Source: Patiria pectinifera
Lineage: Eukaryota; Echinodermata; Asteroidea; Valvatida; Asterinidae
Length of the DNA: 64,000 nt
Direction of reading: 5' to 3'
Assembly: GCA_029964075.1 (NCBI GenBank)
Contig: CM057130.1
Coordinates: 930,001 to 994,000 of the forward strand
In this document: in pieces, positions 22,526 through 35,200 of the stretch
How positions within the stretch are numbered: position 1 is the stretch's first letter
Layout of the letters: the number at the start of each line of letters is the position of its first letter
The notes under the pieces: model-generated
Told to the model about the DNA's origin: nothing
What the model saw: only the letters and a program-made list of their open reading frames with translations
Database searches by the model: none
Position numbers and translations under genes: made by a program

Positions 22526-23096
22526 CACATCAGATCGACTTCAACGTGCTGTACAAGAAGAATCCATAGTTGCCTACAGACGGCCACCCAGTCTCAGGGA
22601 TCTCATTGTCCGGGCAGAAGTCCCCCCCCCCCCTTTAATGATAATGTTAACCCCCCTTTGCCACAGGGAACTTTCAGGTGTCCCAACACCTCCAAATGCA
22701 TCGTCTGTAGACAACACATAAGAGAATCGGACTCCTTCACCAGCCATACCGGTGGTACCACCCATAGGACAAGGGGTCATGTCACCTGCACCACCACTAA
22801 TCTAATCTATTTAATATCTTGCAAAGTTTGTGGTGTGCAATATATAGGTGAAACGAGAACTACACTTAAGAAACGTTTCTACGGCCACAGATCCACAGTC
22901 AACACCCATAAGCTGAATACACCCGTAGGACATCATTTCAATCTTCCTAATCACTCAATTTCTGACATGATTTTACAGGGCATTGAGGCACTAGGAAACC
23001 ACAGAGAGATTGTTCGCCTGAGTAGAGAGAAATTATGGATAAGACGTCTCCAGACCATTCAACCCCATGGTCTGAACATCCAAGAAGGAAATGACT
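22526..23096 (+). pseudogene. Penelope-like element GIY-YIG endonuclease domain
   Basis: The open frame from about 22640 to 23096 encodes CPNTSKCIVC (a cysteine motif typical of PLE linkers), then YLISCKVCGVQYIGET with the GIY-YIG signature, LKKRFYGHRS with the catalytic Arg, and REKLWIRRLQT with the conserved Glu. Upstream, another frame (about 22526-22625) reads VAYRRPPSLRDLIVRAEV, a sequence typical of the region before this domain, so a frameshift lies in the poly-C run near 22620-22632. In PLEs this domain nicks DNA for target-primed reverse transcription. The nuclease domain itself looks intact, but the element cannot be autonomous. Confidence 0.85.
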
Positions 23097-23378
23097 AATA
23101 ACTTTTTGTCTTTGCCTTCTCCTTTTCACCACAGATAAGCCCCCCCCCCCCTCCAGTCTGCCTCATTCACTAATTAACTACCTTTCTCTCCCTCTCCCCA
23201 TCATTGACTTTGTCCTTTGTGTTCCCCACCTCTTGTGGTCAACCATCCCCTTCCCCCAATCCCCTCCCTTTTGTTACCCTCCTTTCTGTTCAGCCGCCTG
23301 CTTTCTCTGTGTATTTTCCTCTGCATCATCTATTTCCACTTGACTGCTTTTGTTACATCAGTAATGTATACATGTACC

Positions 23379-23655
23379 TCAAATTAGGTTTTGCCCTTCA
23401 CCGACGTTTAAACACTGTATACTCAGTGTGTTACCTCCCGAGTGAAAGTTGGAAAAATCACTCGGGTGGGACTCGAACCCACGACCTCCTGCTTTCTAGT
23501 GCAGATGTCTTACCACTCGACCACCGAGCTAACGGGATCGGTTGGCTGGTTCGAATCTGATGTACATAGCAGCGGGTACCGCATAAACTATTATAAGATG
23601 GAATTATGCGCCGGGGTGATATAAATCAAATTAGGTTTTGCCCTTCACCGACGTT
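23379..23655 (-). mobile_element. Nested SINE-like insertion with 30-bp terminal direct repeats
   Basis: A 30-bp sequence starting TCAAATTAGGTTTTGCCC is present at 23379-23408 and again at 23626-23655. It flanks 217 bp that contain a tRNA-Ser-like region. Together they interrupt the right PLE arm between GTACC and TACC, so the whole 277 bp may be one element with 4-bp TACC flanks. Alternatively the 30 bp is a long target duplication, and the left PLE arm has lost its copy by deletion between ACC repeats. Confidence 0.6.
23460..23530 (-). tRNA. tRNA-Ser(AGA)-like sequence, SINE head or pseudo-tRNA
   Basis: The minus strand has GCTCGG/CCGAGT acceptor pairing, the A-box-like GGTCGAGTGGTAAGAC, an anticodon stem CTGC/GCAG with loop ACTAGAAA, and the B box GGTTCGAGTCCC with a 5-bp T stem GTGGG/CCCAC. 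The loop matches tRNA-Ser(AGA), but the long variable arm of a true tRNA-Ser is missing. It is therefore more likely a SINE promoter than a functional tRNA. Confidence 0.55.
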
Positions 23656-24659
23656 ACCTGTTTATGTTTATAGTCTTGTCATTCAGCCTTCGAGAAAGAC
23701 TCTGCTAGGGTCGAGACGTCAGGCCACTAACTATTTTTTTTACATTTATACCATAGGTCCTTTTGGTTGGTAAGCAGTTTGCAACAGCTAATTCTCTTTT
23801 TCTTTTTTTTTAACCATGGTAAAAAAAAGAGTAAAATAACTGTACATTTTGTGTACATGTACATCACCAAGGATGAAAAAATGGCCAGGGTTTTCCTTAT
23901 GGGTGGTTAACCCATTGTGATAAAAGAATGTTTAAAAATACCTTATGTGCAGTACTAAGAACAAACACTGAAACGATTGCTGAATACATCACCGTGAAAA
24001 AAAAAATGATCAGGGGTCTCCTATGGGTGGTTAACCCATTGATGTACAAACGTAAAAATAAGCCACTTGCATGGGTTAAAAATATAGGATGAGATCATTG
24101 TATAAATCGCCATGACAAAAAAAGGCCAGGGGTTCTCCTGTCATGCCTATCCTTACCCTATTGATATACACAAAAGCAAAACCAATGCAGGCACGATGAA
24201 CAAAAGGAATGATTACACAAGGGTTCCCCTTTTAGTGGTGAACCCATTGGTTCAGAATTATGATAAAGACAAACATTACAGGTAGCGTTCTAACTAAGCA
24301 AAAACCAAAATAACAAATAACAAACAAGAAAAATTAAACGGCAGGAGTCTATCTAGTCCCACCCAGTCTTAGTGAGAATTATTGTTGATATACCATGAAA
24401 ACTAAGCTAAAAGGAATTTGATGAAGATTACTTGAGATAGCAGAAGTAAATTTGGAATGATAAAAACTAAAAAAAGAAAAAAGTGTCCTAAAGTACACAA
24501 TCGAATCGCAGATTTGACAAACTTTAATTTAGGTTTTCCCGGCTAATTTGAAACATTTTTCATTCAAATTCACCAACTCTAACATTCAAGTTCGTCCATG
24601 ACCAAGTAAGTCATTCACCATTCAATTTTAAAGTTTGGTCACCCTCTTTAGTCACCGGG

Positions 24660-27600
24660 TCGAGAATATTCGTCAGCACAGAATAAAATACATATACCCC
24701 AATTGTTTTCGGCTACGTAACGTTCACATTATTTCTCTAAACTTTTATTAGGGTAACTGTACCAGTAAGCAACTCCAAAGGTGAATTATCAGCGCATCAG
24801 TACTGAGGTTTGGCAAGACTACCTGATGCTACCTGAAGATCAATGCGTGCAACTTTAGAAATAGCCATTTTTATCTTTACTTTGTCCTCATAATAATATC
24901 AAAAAATGCTATTTCAGTAAGGATATGTCAGTAGGATCCCCAAAATATACTTTTAAAAGAAAAACAAGAATTCAAAATATACCCAAAAGTTTATTTAACG
25001 GGACGTATTTACATTTATGCAAATTAGGCACCCTTCCTTCAAGCATTTTAGGTGTCACTCCTTTTTAAAATATTCTTTAGGCCTACAAGAACATGTCTGT
25101 CAAGTTTTGTGCTTTGGACCAATCGGTCACGATCGTATCCAAAATTGGATCTCAGCCACCTGAGTATAGACATTGCTCTGTTCTTATGAAAATTGGAGGT
25201 TGGTTTTTGTACCAGACTACAAGTTGCCTAAAACAGACCATGGGGGAATGAACTTCTTCATGTTGAGGTAATGCAACGAATGACTGCAGTACACAATCAC
25301 GGTAGAGGATGATCTTAGACGAGTAATTGTATGATTTTACAGAGCACATCCTCTTTTACACAAATCCATTATAATCTCATTGCACTTTGTACCTGATCAC
25401 GTAGGGCCATACTGTTACAACCAACAGATACAATCTGACACCCTTCTCCCAACTTTGACTGATGTACATCGTTAAAGAACACTAATGAATCTCAGACCCC
25501 GAATGCCGATCCGAGGGACTCAATTACCAAAGGAAGAACATAAAAGACAAGAATGTACGGTTTTTGGTTCAAAACTTTCAAACGAAAGGATTTGAATTGA
25601 AAGTTTCTTGGCTGGTGTAGCTTAGCTCGCTAAGTCTAAAGAAACCATAAGAGATACATACCAACTCTATACCAGATGGAATTGTCATGTTGGTTTATGT
25701 AAAAGTTCAGTGTCTCTTTCAACCTGTCTGAACATGAAGGTATGGAATGACTATACATTGCATAAAAACATTATATTCATCGACAATTTCAATTGAACAA
25801 AAACAACACCTTTCTGTTATGACAGGTTTAATTTATCTCACTGGCGATACTAATCGAACTTATTTCATCACATTTCCCCCAGAGAATTAAGTGTTATATA
25901 AATAGATATTAACACGAAAACAAGTTGTGATTGTATAACATTCTAAATTTGAAGGATTCCACTGCAAAAGCCATTGTCATTTGATCGAGTTAATGTCAGA
26001 GACCCTGTAAGTAGGTTTTCGCGGCCATTTTTCCAATTTTATCTAATCCGATTGTCATTGAACCTGCGTCCTCCGGATAACCGTTTCGGTGGGAGCACCG
26101 GGTCGGTTGTCCGGAGGTCGCAGGTTCAAGTCCCGCTCCAGTCAGTTTCTTTGTTCAACTTTTTAAGACTGTTTGATTGATATATTTTCCTCTGAGGTTA
26201 TTTTCCCTCCAAAAATCTTAATGACTGTAAAATTTATAATGAAACAAATTAACTGATATGAGGGATACAAGATGTAACAAAACAATGAAATGAAAAGGGC
26301 TAAGGAAATTTCTTTTTCACTGTTGATCTTTTCTACTTGTTTAAACGTTTGAGCATGGGGCATCTTTACGTTGACGATTTCTTGACGTGCAAGACATCGG
26401 GGCACGTATTTTCGGCAATGGTAGTACCATCGGGAGCAGTTCTCTTTGGGTAATTTCTCCAATGTTTTCTTCGGCCACTTCCATCAGACGACCCCAATTC
26501 CACTCCCTTAGGTTCATTCATGCGTATGTCTGTCTGAACACTTAATTTAAGGGGCCATGCAAACAGGGGCGTAAATCCCAGGGGATGGGGGTATATATCC
26601 CCGCACTTTTTGACCGGGGGTTGGGGGCTGGGTTATTGAATCATCCCCCAACTATTTCTTTTTTTAGATGAAAAAAAAAATTGTACAAGTTTTTGGGGTA
26701 TTTTTTTAATATCCCAACAACAAAAATGTATTCATTAGCACTGAAAAGTGGAGAAACAAAGTACAAAAGCTCTAAAAATGCGCCGTTTTGATGTAAGCGC
26801 GAGTATGCATATTGATATTCATCTTATCCTGAAGAGCGACCCTAGTGTACTGTGGTGTCCAGCCCATTTTTTCGGTTTATTTCGGGCTTTTCAAAATGAC
26901 TTAACCGACCCGACCCCATCCAAAGTCGATAGCATTTTTTTATTCGTATTATAGTCGGAGGTAAAAACAAAACGACCAAAGAAAACTCTGCGCTTTTTCT
27001 TTTGATCATATATACCCGAAGGAAAAACGATTGGACGGGATCACACACAGACCGTCAACACCGTGTATAAACACCACCCTTGACCCACAACTGGTCTGAT
27101 GGTCATATAACAAACGAATCTGGGGATGTTTCTCAGCTGGCCCCTACTGTACTGTACATGTAAACAAATCTCTTTTCGATTTGTGAGCGAGTAGCAGCTT
27201 CCCATAGCTCTGCGGCATAACAAAGAATTAATTACATCATCTGTCTACTATTACTGAATTTACAATTTACAATTCATACGTACTAATTGATATATCTTGA
27301 TGCAAATGGAAAACATGTATGATTAAAATAGAGTTTTGCTGGTTCCAGAGGGCCAGCCTCTAGTGTCCTCTTAGTTTGTACTTATCTAACTACATGTAAC
27401 TAAATGACTGACTGACTGATTCACTGACTGTCAATGGTGACAGTCAGTGATAATTTGCACAGCATTAAGAAAAACCGATTATTGCAAAGTTTGACTAATA
27501 CATCATAGGGTGTAAGATTTGATGCACTTTGGGTGTGTTTGTAACTCTTTTTTGGGGGGGCTGATGTATGTATTAACCAATTATTACTTTACCTTTACCT

Positions 27601-28285
27601 TGACTTCTCTGATCTGACGAAACCCTGCACCTGATGAAATATTACTTACAGGGACTCGTGACTCTAACTTAATCAAATGGCAATGGCTTTTCCAGTGGAA
27701 ACTCAGCATGTTATACAATCACAATTTGTAGTAAACACATAAAGATATGATTTTCTTGGGAAAATGTCATTAAATATGTATTGCGGCTGATAAATTAAAC
27801 ACATGATGACGGAAATGTTTGCCTTCAAGAAATAAACCTTGAGCTTTCAATAAAAAAAGAGTAAAAAGTCGATGAACTTTTTTTTATGCAATGTAAAGTC
27901 ATTACATGCCTTCATATTCAAACATGCACCAAACGTTTACAAAAACTCACATGACAATTCCGTATGGTATGGATTTGGCATGTACCTCTTATGCGCATTT
28001 TATCCCCCTATCTCCCCCGCTGCCCCGGGTCCCATGTCCAGATTTGGTCTCGTTTTTCATGCCCCAGGGTGGGGATTTTGGTCACTCAAATTACACTGTT
28101 TTCGGCGTACTACATGGAAAGGCAATCACTAGGGTGCCCCACATAATTATGTTTGTCGGGGCATGGTCGGGGACTTTCTCTTCAATTTTGCCCAAGGGGT
28201 GGGGATTTTGTCACTTCAAAAGTGACGATCCCAACGTCTTGGGGGGGGGACGGGTGGGGAAACAATTGATAGGCGCATTACGTTT
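24660..28285. repeat. 3.8-kb tandem unit, copy 1
   Basis: Landmarks in order are CCAATTGTTTTCGGCTACGTA (about 24697), AAATTGGATCTCAGCCACCT (25142), a tRNA-like hairpin (26057-26147), GCGCCGTTTTGATGTAAGCG (26779), TCACTGACTGTCA hairpin (about 27420) and the poly-C block near 28000. It lacks the ACAATCC MITE found in copies 2-4. No coding sequence is supported. Confidence 0.8.
26057..26150 (+). repeat. tRNA-like segment of the 3.8-kb unit (copy 1)
   Basis: GGAGGTCGCAGGTTCAAGTCCCGCTCC matches a tRNA B box and T arm in two adjacent parts; upstream, GGGAGCACCGG resembles an A-box end. Equivalent sites are at 29128-29205, 33445-33522 and 36748-36825. It is a SINE-like remnant, not an intact tRNA gene. 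Confidence 0.5.
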
Positions 28286-28699
28286 CTTTGAACCCACTAA
28301 TGATTCTCAGACCCCGAATGCCGATCTGAGGGACTCAATTACCAAAGGAAGAACATGAAAGACAAGAATGTACGGTTTTTGGTTAAAAAGTTTCAAAAGA
28401 AAGGATTTGAATTGAAAGTTTCTTGGCTGGTCTAGCTCAGCTCGCTAAGTCTAAAAAAAACCATAAGAGATACATACCAACTCTATACCAGATGGAATTG
28501 TCATGTTGGTTCATGTAAAAGTTCAGTGACTCTTTCAACCTGTCTAAACATGAAGGTATGGAATGACTATACATTGCATTTCCAATCATCGACAATTTCA
28601 GTTGAAGAAAAACAACACCTTTCTGTTATAATGTGTTTAATTTATCTCACCTGAGATACTAATCGAACTTATTTCATCACATTTCCCACAGAGAATTAG

Positions 28700-28971
<272 letters not shown>

Positions 28972-29127
28972 TATTGACACCAAAACAAGTTGTGATTGTA
29001 TAACATCCTAAATTTGAAAGATTCCACTGCAAAGCCATTGTCATTTGATCGAGTTAATGTCAGAGACGCCTGTAAGTAGGTTTCCGCGGCCATTTTCCCG
29101 ATTTTTTTTCTTATCATTTTCATTGAA

Positions 29128-29192
29128 CCTGCGATCTCCGGATAACCGTTCCGGTTAGAGCACCGGAACGGTTATCCGGAGGTCGCAGGTTT
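29128..29192. repeat. Near-perfect hairpin formed from the tRNA-like segment (copies 2 and 4)
   Basis: AACCTGCGATCTCCGGATAA...CCGG and its inverse flank TTAGAGCA, with about 29-bp arms and one or two mismatches. The same form is at 36750-36814. In copies 1 and 3 the arms are less well matched. Confidence 0.75.
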
Positions 29193-31421
29193 AAGTCCCG
29201 CTCCATTCAATTTCTTTGTTCAACTTTTAAAGACATTTTTAATAGATATATTTTTCTATTTTCCTCCGAGGTTCATTTCCCCCCAAAATCTTAGAGACTG
29301 TAAAATGTATAATGTAACAAATTAACTGATATGAGGGATACAAGATGTAACAAAACAATGAAATGAAAAGGGCTAAGGATTTTTTTTCACTGTTGATCTT
29401 TTCTACTTGTTTAAACATTTGAGCATGGGGCATCTTTACGTTGACGATTTCTTGACGTGCAAGACATCGGGGCATGTATTTTCGGCAATGGTAGTACCAT
29501 CGGGAGCAGTTCTCTTTGGGTAAATTACTCCAATGTTTTCTTGGGCCATTTCCATCAGACGATCCCAATTCCACTCCCTTAGGTTCATTCATGCGTATGT
29601 CTGTCTGAACACTTAATTTAAGGGGCCATGCAAACAGGGGCGTAAATCCCGGGGGATGGGGGTATATATCCCCGCACTTTTTGACCGGGGGTTGGGGGCT
29701 GGGCTATTTAATCATCCCCGAACTCTTTTTTTTTTTAGATGAGAAAAAAATGTGTACAAGTTTGTGGTGTATTTTTTTAACATCCCAACAACTAAAATGT
29801 ATTCATTAGCACTAAAAAGTGGAGAAACAAAGTACAAAAGCTCTAAAAATGCGCCGTTTTGATGTAAGCGCGAGTATGCGTATTGATATTCATCTTATCC
29901 TGAAGAGCGACCCTAGTGTAATGTGGTGTCCAGCCCATTTTTTCGGGGTTTTTTTCGGGCTTTTCACAATGATTTAACCGACCCGACCCCACCCAAAGTC
30001 GATAGAATTTTTGTATTCGTATTATAGTCGAAGGTAAAAACAAAACGACAAACGAAAACTCTGCGCTTGTTCTTTTGATCATACATACCCGAAGGAAAAA
30101 CGATTGGACAGTATCACACACAGACCAGCAACACCGTGTATAACCACCACCCATGACCCACAACTGGCCTGATAGTCATAATAACCAACGAATCTTGGGA
30201 TGTTTCTCAGCTGACCCCTACTGTACATGTAAACAAATCCCTTTTCGATTTGTAAGCGAGTAGCTGCTTCCCATAGCTCTGCGGCATAACAAAGAACTAA
30301 TTACATCATCTGTCTACTATTACTGAATTTACAATTTACAATTCATACGTACTAATTGATATATCTTGATGCAAATGGAAAACATGTATGATTAAAATAC
30401 AGTTTTGCTGGTTCCAGAGGGCCAGCCTCTAGTGTCCTCTTAGTTTGTACTTATCTAACTACATGTAACTAAATGACTGACTGACTGATTCACTGACTGT
30501 CAATGGTGACAGTCAGTGATAATTTGCACAGCATTAAGAAAAACCGATTATTGCAAAGTTTGACTAATACATCATAGGGTGTAAGATTTGAAGCACTTTG
30601 GGTGTGTTTGTAACTCTTTTTGGGGGGGGGGGCGGCTGATATATGTATTAACCAATTATTACTTTAGCTTTACCTTGACTTCTCTGATCTGACGAAACCC
30701 TGCACCTGATGAAATATTACTTACAGGGACTCGTGACTCTAACTTAATCAAATGGCAATGGCTTTTCCAGTGGAAACTCAGCATGTTATACAATCACAAT
30801 TTGTAGTAAACATATAAAGACATGATTTTCCTGGGGAAATCTCATTAAATCTGTCTTGGGAAAATGTCATTTAATCTGTATTGCAGGTGATAAATTAAAC
30901 ACATTATGACGGAAATGTTTGTCTTCAAGAAATAAACCTTGAGCTTTCAATAAAAAATGATCAAAAAGTCGATGCACTTTTTTTTATGCACTGTAAAGTC
31001 ATTACATGCCTTCATATTCAAACATGCACCAAACGTTTACAAAAACTCACATGACAATTCCGTCTGGAATGGATTTGGCATGTACCTCTTATGCGCATTT
31101 TATCCCCCTATCTCCCCCCCCCCCCCGCTACCCCAGGTCCCATGTCGGGATTTGGTCTCGTTTTTCATGCCCCAGGGTGGGGATTTTGGTCACTCAAATT
31201 ACACTGTTTTCGGCGTACTACATGGAAAGGCAATCACTAGGGTGCCCCACATAATTATGGATGTCGGGGCATGGTCGGGGACTTTCTCTCCAATTTTGCC
31301 CAAGGGGTGGGGATTTTGTCACTTCAAAAGTGACGATCCCAACGTCTTTGGGGGGGGGACGGGTGGGGAAACAATTGATAGGCGCATTATGTTTTCTTTG
31401 AACTTAGCCAGCTGAGCAACA

Positions 31422-31590
31422 ATCCTGGCCAAAACTCATCACCCCCAACCCGGCGCCCGGCCAATGTTGTCTTCCATTGCGCGGTCTGTGCTCAAGCGCG
31501 AGATGACAACATTGACCGGGGCAGAGGGGAACTAGGGAGGGTATGCTCATTGTGTGGACGTGTCCTAACCATTTTGGCCGGGATTGTCTG
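31422..31590. mobile_element. Foldback MITE (ACAATCCTGGCCAAAA family) in unit copy 2
   Basis: ACAATCCTGGCCAAAA at the left is inverted as TTTTGGCCGGGATTGT at the right. An inner hairpin CCGGCCAATGTTGTC...GACAACATTGACCGGGG is also present. Confidence 0.75.
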
Positions 31591-32262
31591 AATTTAATCA
31601 TAGTTCAATTGGGGGCTGTTTGCTTTTGTTTGCTGTCAAAAAAATGCAATGTCAGCCGAAGGTTGAACAAAAGAACATATATTTAGGGCAAATAGTAATA
31701 GTAATAAAACATGGAAATAAATACATGTATATATTTAGCATTTTATCCTAAAACATATTTCTTTTTATGTGTGATATTTAAGCACTGTATACTTTTTGCT
31801 TCCCAAATCATGCGGAGAATGAGCCAGATGCATTCTTCTCGGGTGGTATTCCAACTCACAATCCCTGCATGATAGAGCACCAAGAGTACCCGGCGACGAC
31901 AGGCAAATTCGTCTCATAGAAATCAATAACACGAATTTGATTTCTGAATAACAAGGTTTGGCGTAGGCAAGACAAAATCAAATACAACAGGACAAAAATG
32001 TGTGCTCATTGTTTGAATTTGCTTGAACTGAATTTGAAATTGTCTGACAAAGGACGATATTAAACATTGGAAGTGCACTTAATCGATGTTGATAGACGAA
32101 TTTGAATATAAGAAACGGCGAATTAGAATGATAACGTTTTAAACTAGCCGAGAAAAAACTATAGTTATGCGTACGTCAACACGTTTTCTCACTGATTACT
32201 TTGGGGATTTCATTGAACTTGTTCAAGTCCCCCACATTAGGCAATCCTTTGCCTACTTTATA

Positions 32263-35200
32263 CCCCAATTGTTTTCGGCTAGGTATCGTTCACATTATTT
32301 TCTCTAAACGTTTATTAGGGTAACTGTACCAGTGAGCAACTCCAAAGGTGAATTATAAGCGCATCAGTACTGAGCTTTGGCAAGACTACCTGATGCTATC
32401 TGAAGATCAATGCGTGCAACTTTAGAAATAGCCATTTTTTATCTTTACTTTAAAATATTCTTTAGGCCTATAAGAATATGTCTGCCAAGTTTTGTGCTTT
32501 GGACCAATCGGTCACGATCGTATCCAAAATTGGATCTCAGCCACCTAAGTATAGACATTGCTCTGTTCTTATGAAAATTGGAGGTTGGTTTTTGTACCAG
32601 ACTACAAGTTGCCGAAAACAGACCATGGGGGAATGAACTTCTTCATGTTGAGGCAATGCAGCGAATGACTGTGGTACACAATCACAGTAGAGGATGATCT
32701 TAGACGAGTACTTGTATGATTTTACAGAGCACATCCTTTTTTACACAAATCCATTATAATCTCATTGCACTTTGTACCTGATCACGTAGGGCCATACTGT
32801 TACAACCAACAGATACAAGCTGACACCCTTCTCCCAACTTTGACTGATGTACATCGTTAAAGAACACTAATGAATCTCAGACCCCGAATGCCAATCCGAG
32901 GGACTCAATTACCCAAGGAAGAACATGAAAGACAAGAATGTACGGTTTTTGGTTAAAAACTTTCAAACTATAGGATTTGAATTGAAATTGTCTTGGCTGG
33001 TCTAGCTTAGCTCGCTAAGTCTAAAGAAACCATAAGAGATACATACAAATTTATACCAGATGGAATTTTCATGTTAGTTTATGTAAAAGTTCAGTGACTC
33101 TTTCAACCTGTCTGAACACGAAGGTATGGAATGACTATATACATCGCATAAAAAAACATTATATTCATCGACAATTATAATTGAACAAAAACAACACCTT
33201 TCTGTTATGAAAGGTTTAATTTATCTCGCTTGCGATACTAATCGAACTTATTTCATCACATTTTCCCAAGAGAATTCAGTGTTATATAGATATTGACACG
33301 AAAACAAGTTGTGATTGTATAACATTCTAAATTTGAAGGATTCCACTGCAAAAGCCATTGTCATTTGATCAAGTTAATGTCAGAGACCCTGTAAGTAGGT
33401 TTTCGCGGCCATTTTTCCAAATTTTTCTAATAATTTTCATTGAACCTGCGACTTCCGGATAACCGTTCTGGTTAGAGCACTGGATCGGTTGTCCGGAGGT
33501 CGCAGGTTCAAGTCCCGCTCCAGTCAGTTTCTTTGTTCAACTTTTTAAGACTTTTTGATTGATATATTTTCCTATGAGGTTATTTTCCCTCCAAAAATCT
33601 TAATAACTGTAAAATTTATAATGTAACAAATTAACTGATATGAGGGATACAAGATGTAACAAAACAATGAAATGAAAAGGCTAAGGAAATGTCTTTTTCA
33701 ATATTGATCTTTTCTACTTGTTTAAACGTTTGAGCATGGGGCATCTTTACGTTGACGATTTCTTGACGTGCAAGACATCGGGGCATGTATTTTCGGCAAT
33801 GGTAGTACCATCGGGAACAGTTCTCTTTGGGTAATTACTCCAATGTTTTCTTGGGCCACTTGCATCAGACGATCCCAATTCCACTCCCTTAGGTTCATTC
33901 ATGCGTATGTCTGTCTGAACACTTAATTTAAGGGGCCATGCAGACAGGGGCGTAAATCCCGGGAATGGGGTATATATCCCCCACTTTTTGACCGGGGGTT
34001 GGGGGCTGGGCTATTGAATCATCCCCCAACTTTTTTTTTTTTTTAGATGAGAAAAAAATGTGTACAAGTTTTTGGGGTATTTTTTTTAACATCCCAACAA
34101 CTAAAATGTATTCGTTAGCACTGAAAAGTGGAGAAACAAAGTACAAATTTAAAGCTCTTAAAATGCGCCGTTTTGATGTAAGCGCGAGTATGCATACTGA
34201 TATTCATCTTATCCTGAATAGTGCCCCCTAGTATAATGTGGTGTCCAGCTCATTTTTTTTCGGTTTATTTCGGGATTTTCAAAATGACTTAACCGACCCG
34301 ACCCCACCCAAAGTCGATAGCATTTTTGTATTCGTATTATAGTCGAAGGTAAAAACAAAACGACAAACGAAAACTCTGTCAATGGTGACAGTCAGTGATA
34401 ATTTGCACAGCATTAAGAAAAACCGATTATTGCAAAGTTTGACTAATACATCATAGGGTGTAAGATTTGAAGCACTTTGGGTGTGTTTGTAACTCTTTTG
34501 GGGGGGGGGGCGGCTGATATATGTATTAACCAATTATTACTTTAGCTTTACCTTGACTTCTCTGATCTGACGAAACCCTGCACCTGATGAAATATTACTT
34601 ACAGGGACTCGTGACTCTAACTTAATCAAATGGCAATGGCTTTTCCAGTGGAAACTCAGCATGTTATACAATCACAATTTGTAGTAAACATATAAAGACA
34701 TGATTTTCCTGGGGAAATCTCATTAAATCTGTATTGCAGGTGATAAGTTAAACACATTATGACGGAAATGTTGGTCTTCAAGAAATAAACCTTGAACTTT
34801 CAAAATTCAATAAAAAAAATCAAAAATTCGATGAACTTTTTTTATGCAATGTAAAGTCATTGCATGCCTTCATATTCAAACATGCACCAAACGTTTACAA
34901 AAACTCACATGACAATTCCGTCTGGTATGGATTTGGCATGAACCTCTTATGCGCATTTTATCCCCCTATCTTCCCCCCCCCCCCCCCCCCGCTGCCCCGG
35001 GTCCAATGTCCGGATTTGGTCTCGTTTTTCATGCCCCAGGGTGGGGATTTTGGTCACTCAAATTACATTGTTTTCGGCGTACTACATGGAAAGGCAATCA
35101 CTAGGGTGCCCCACCTAATTATGTTTGTCGAGGCATGGTCGGGGACTTTCTCTTCAATTTTGCCCAAGGGGTGGGGATTTTGTCACTTCAAAAGTGACGA

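Larger units (their letters stand above)
22351..23740 (+). mobile_element. Truncated Penelope-like element with inverted terminal repeats
   Basis: About 130 bp at the left (AAAAAAATAGTTAGCGGCC, then GACGTTTCGACCCTAGCAGA, to about 22500) is inverted at 23331-23378 plus 23656-23740. The right arm is broken by a nested insertion. TACATTTAT flanks the element (22342-22350 and 23741-23749), a likely target duplication. Between the arms lies the C-terminal part of a PLE protein; most of the reverse transcriptase is missing. Inverted terminal repeats are a known PLE form. On the minus strand the arm contains GACTC-loop-GGGTC then GAAACGTC, resembling the 3' half of the hammerhead ribozymes known from PLE termini, with the CUGAUGA half degenerate. 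Confidence 0.8.
22150..24330. repeat. Degenerate tandem array (about 110-130-bp units), split by the Penelope-like element
   Basis: Recurring blocks GGCCAGGGGTCTCC, TGGTTAACCCATTG and GATTGCTGAATACATCA occur near 22175, 23880, 24005, 24120 and 24220. The Penelope-like element at 22351-23740 lies inside this array. Confidence 0.55.
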
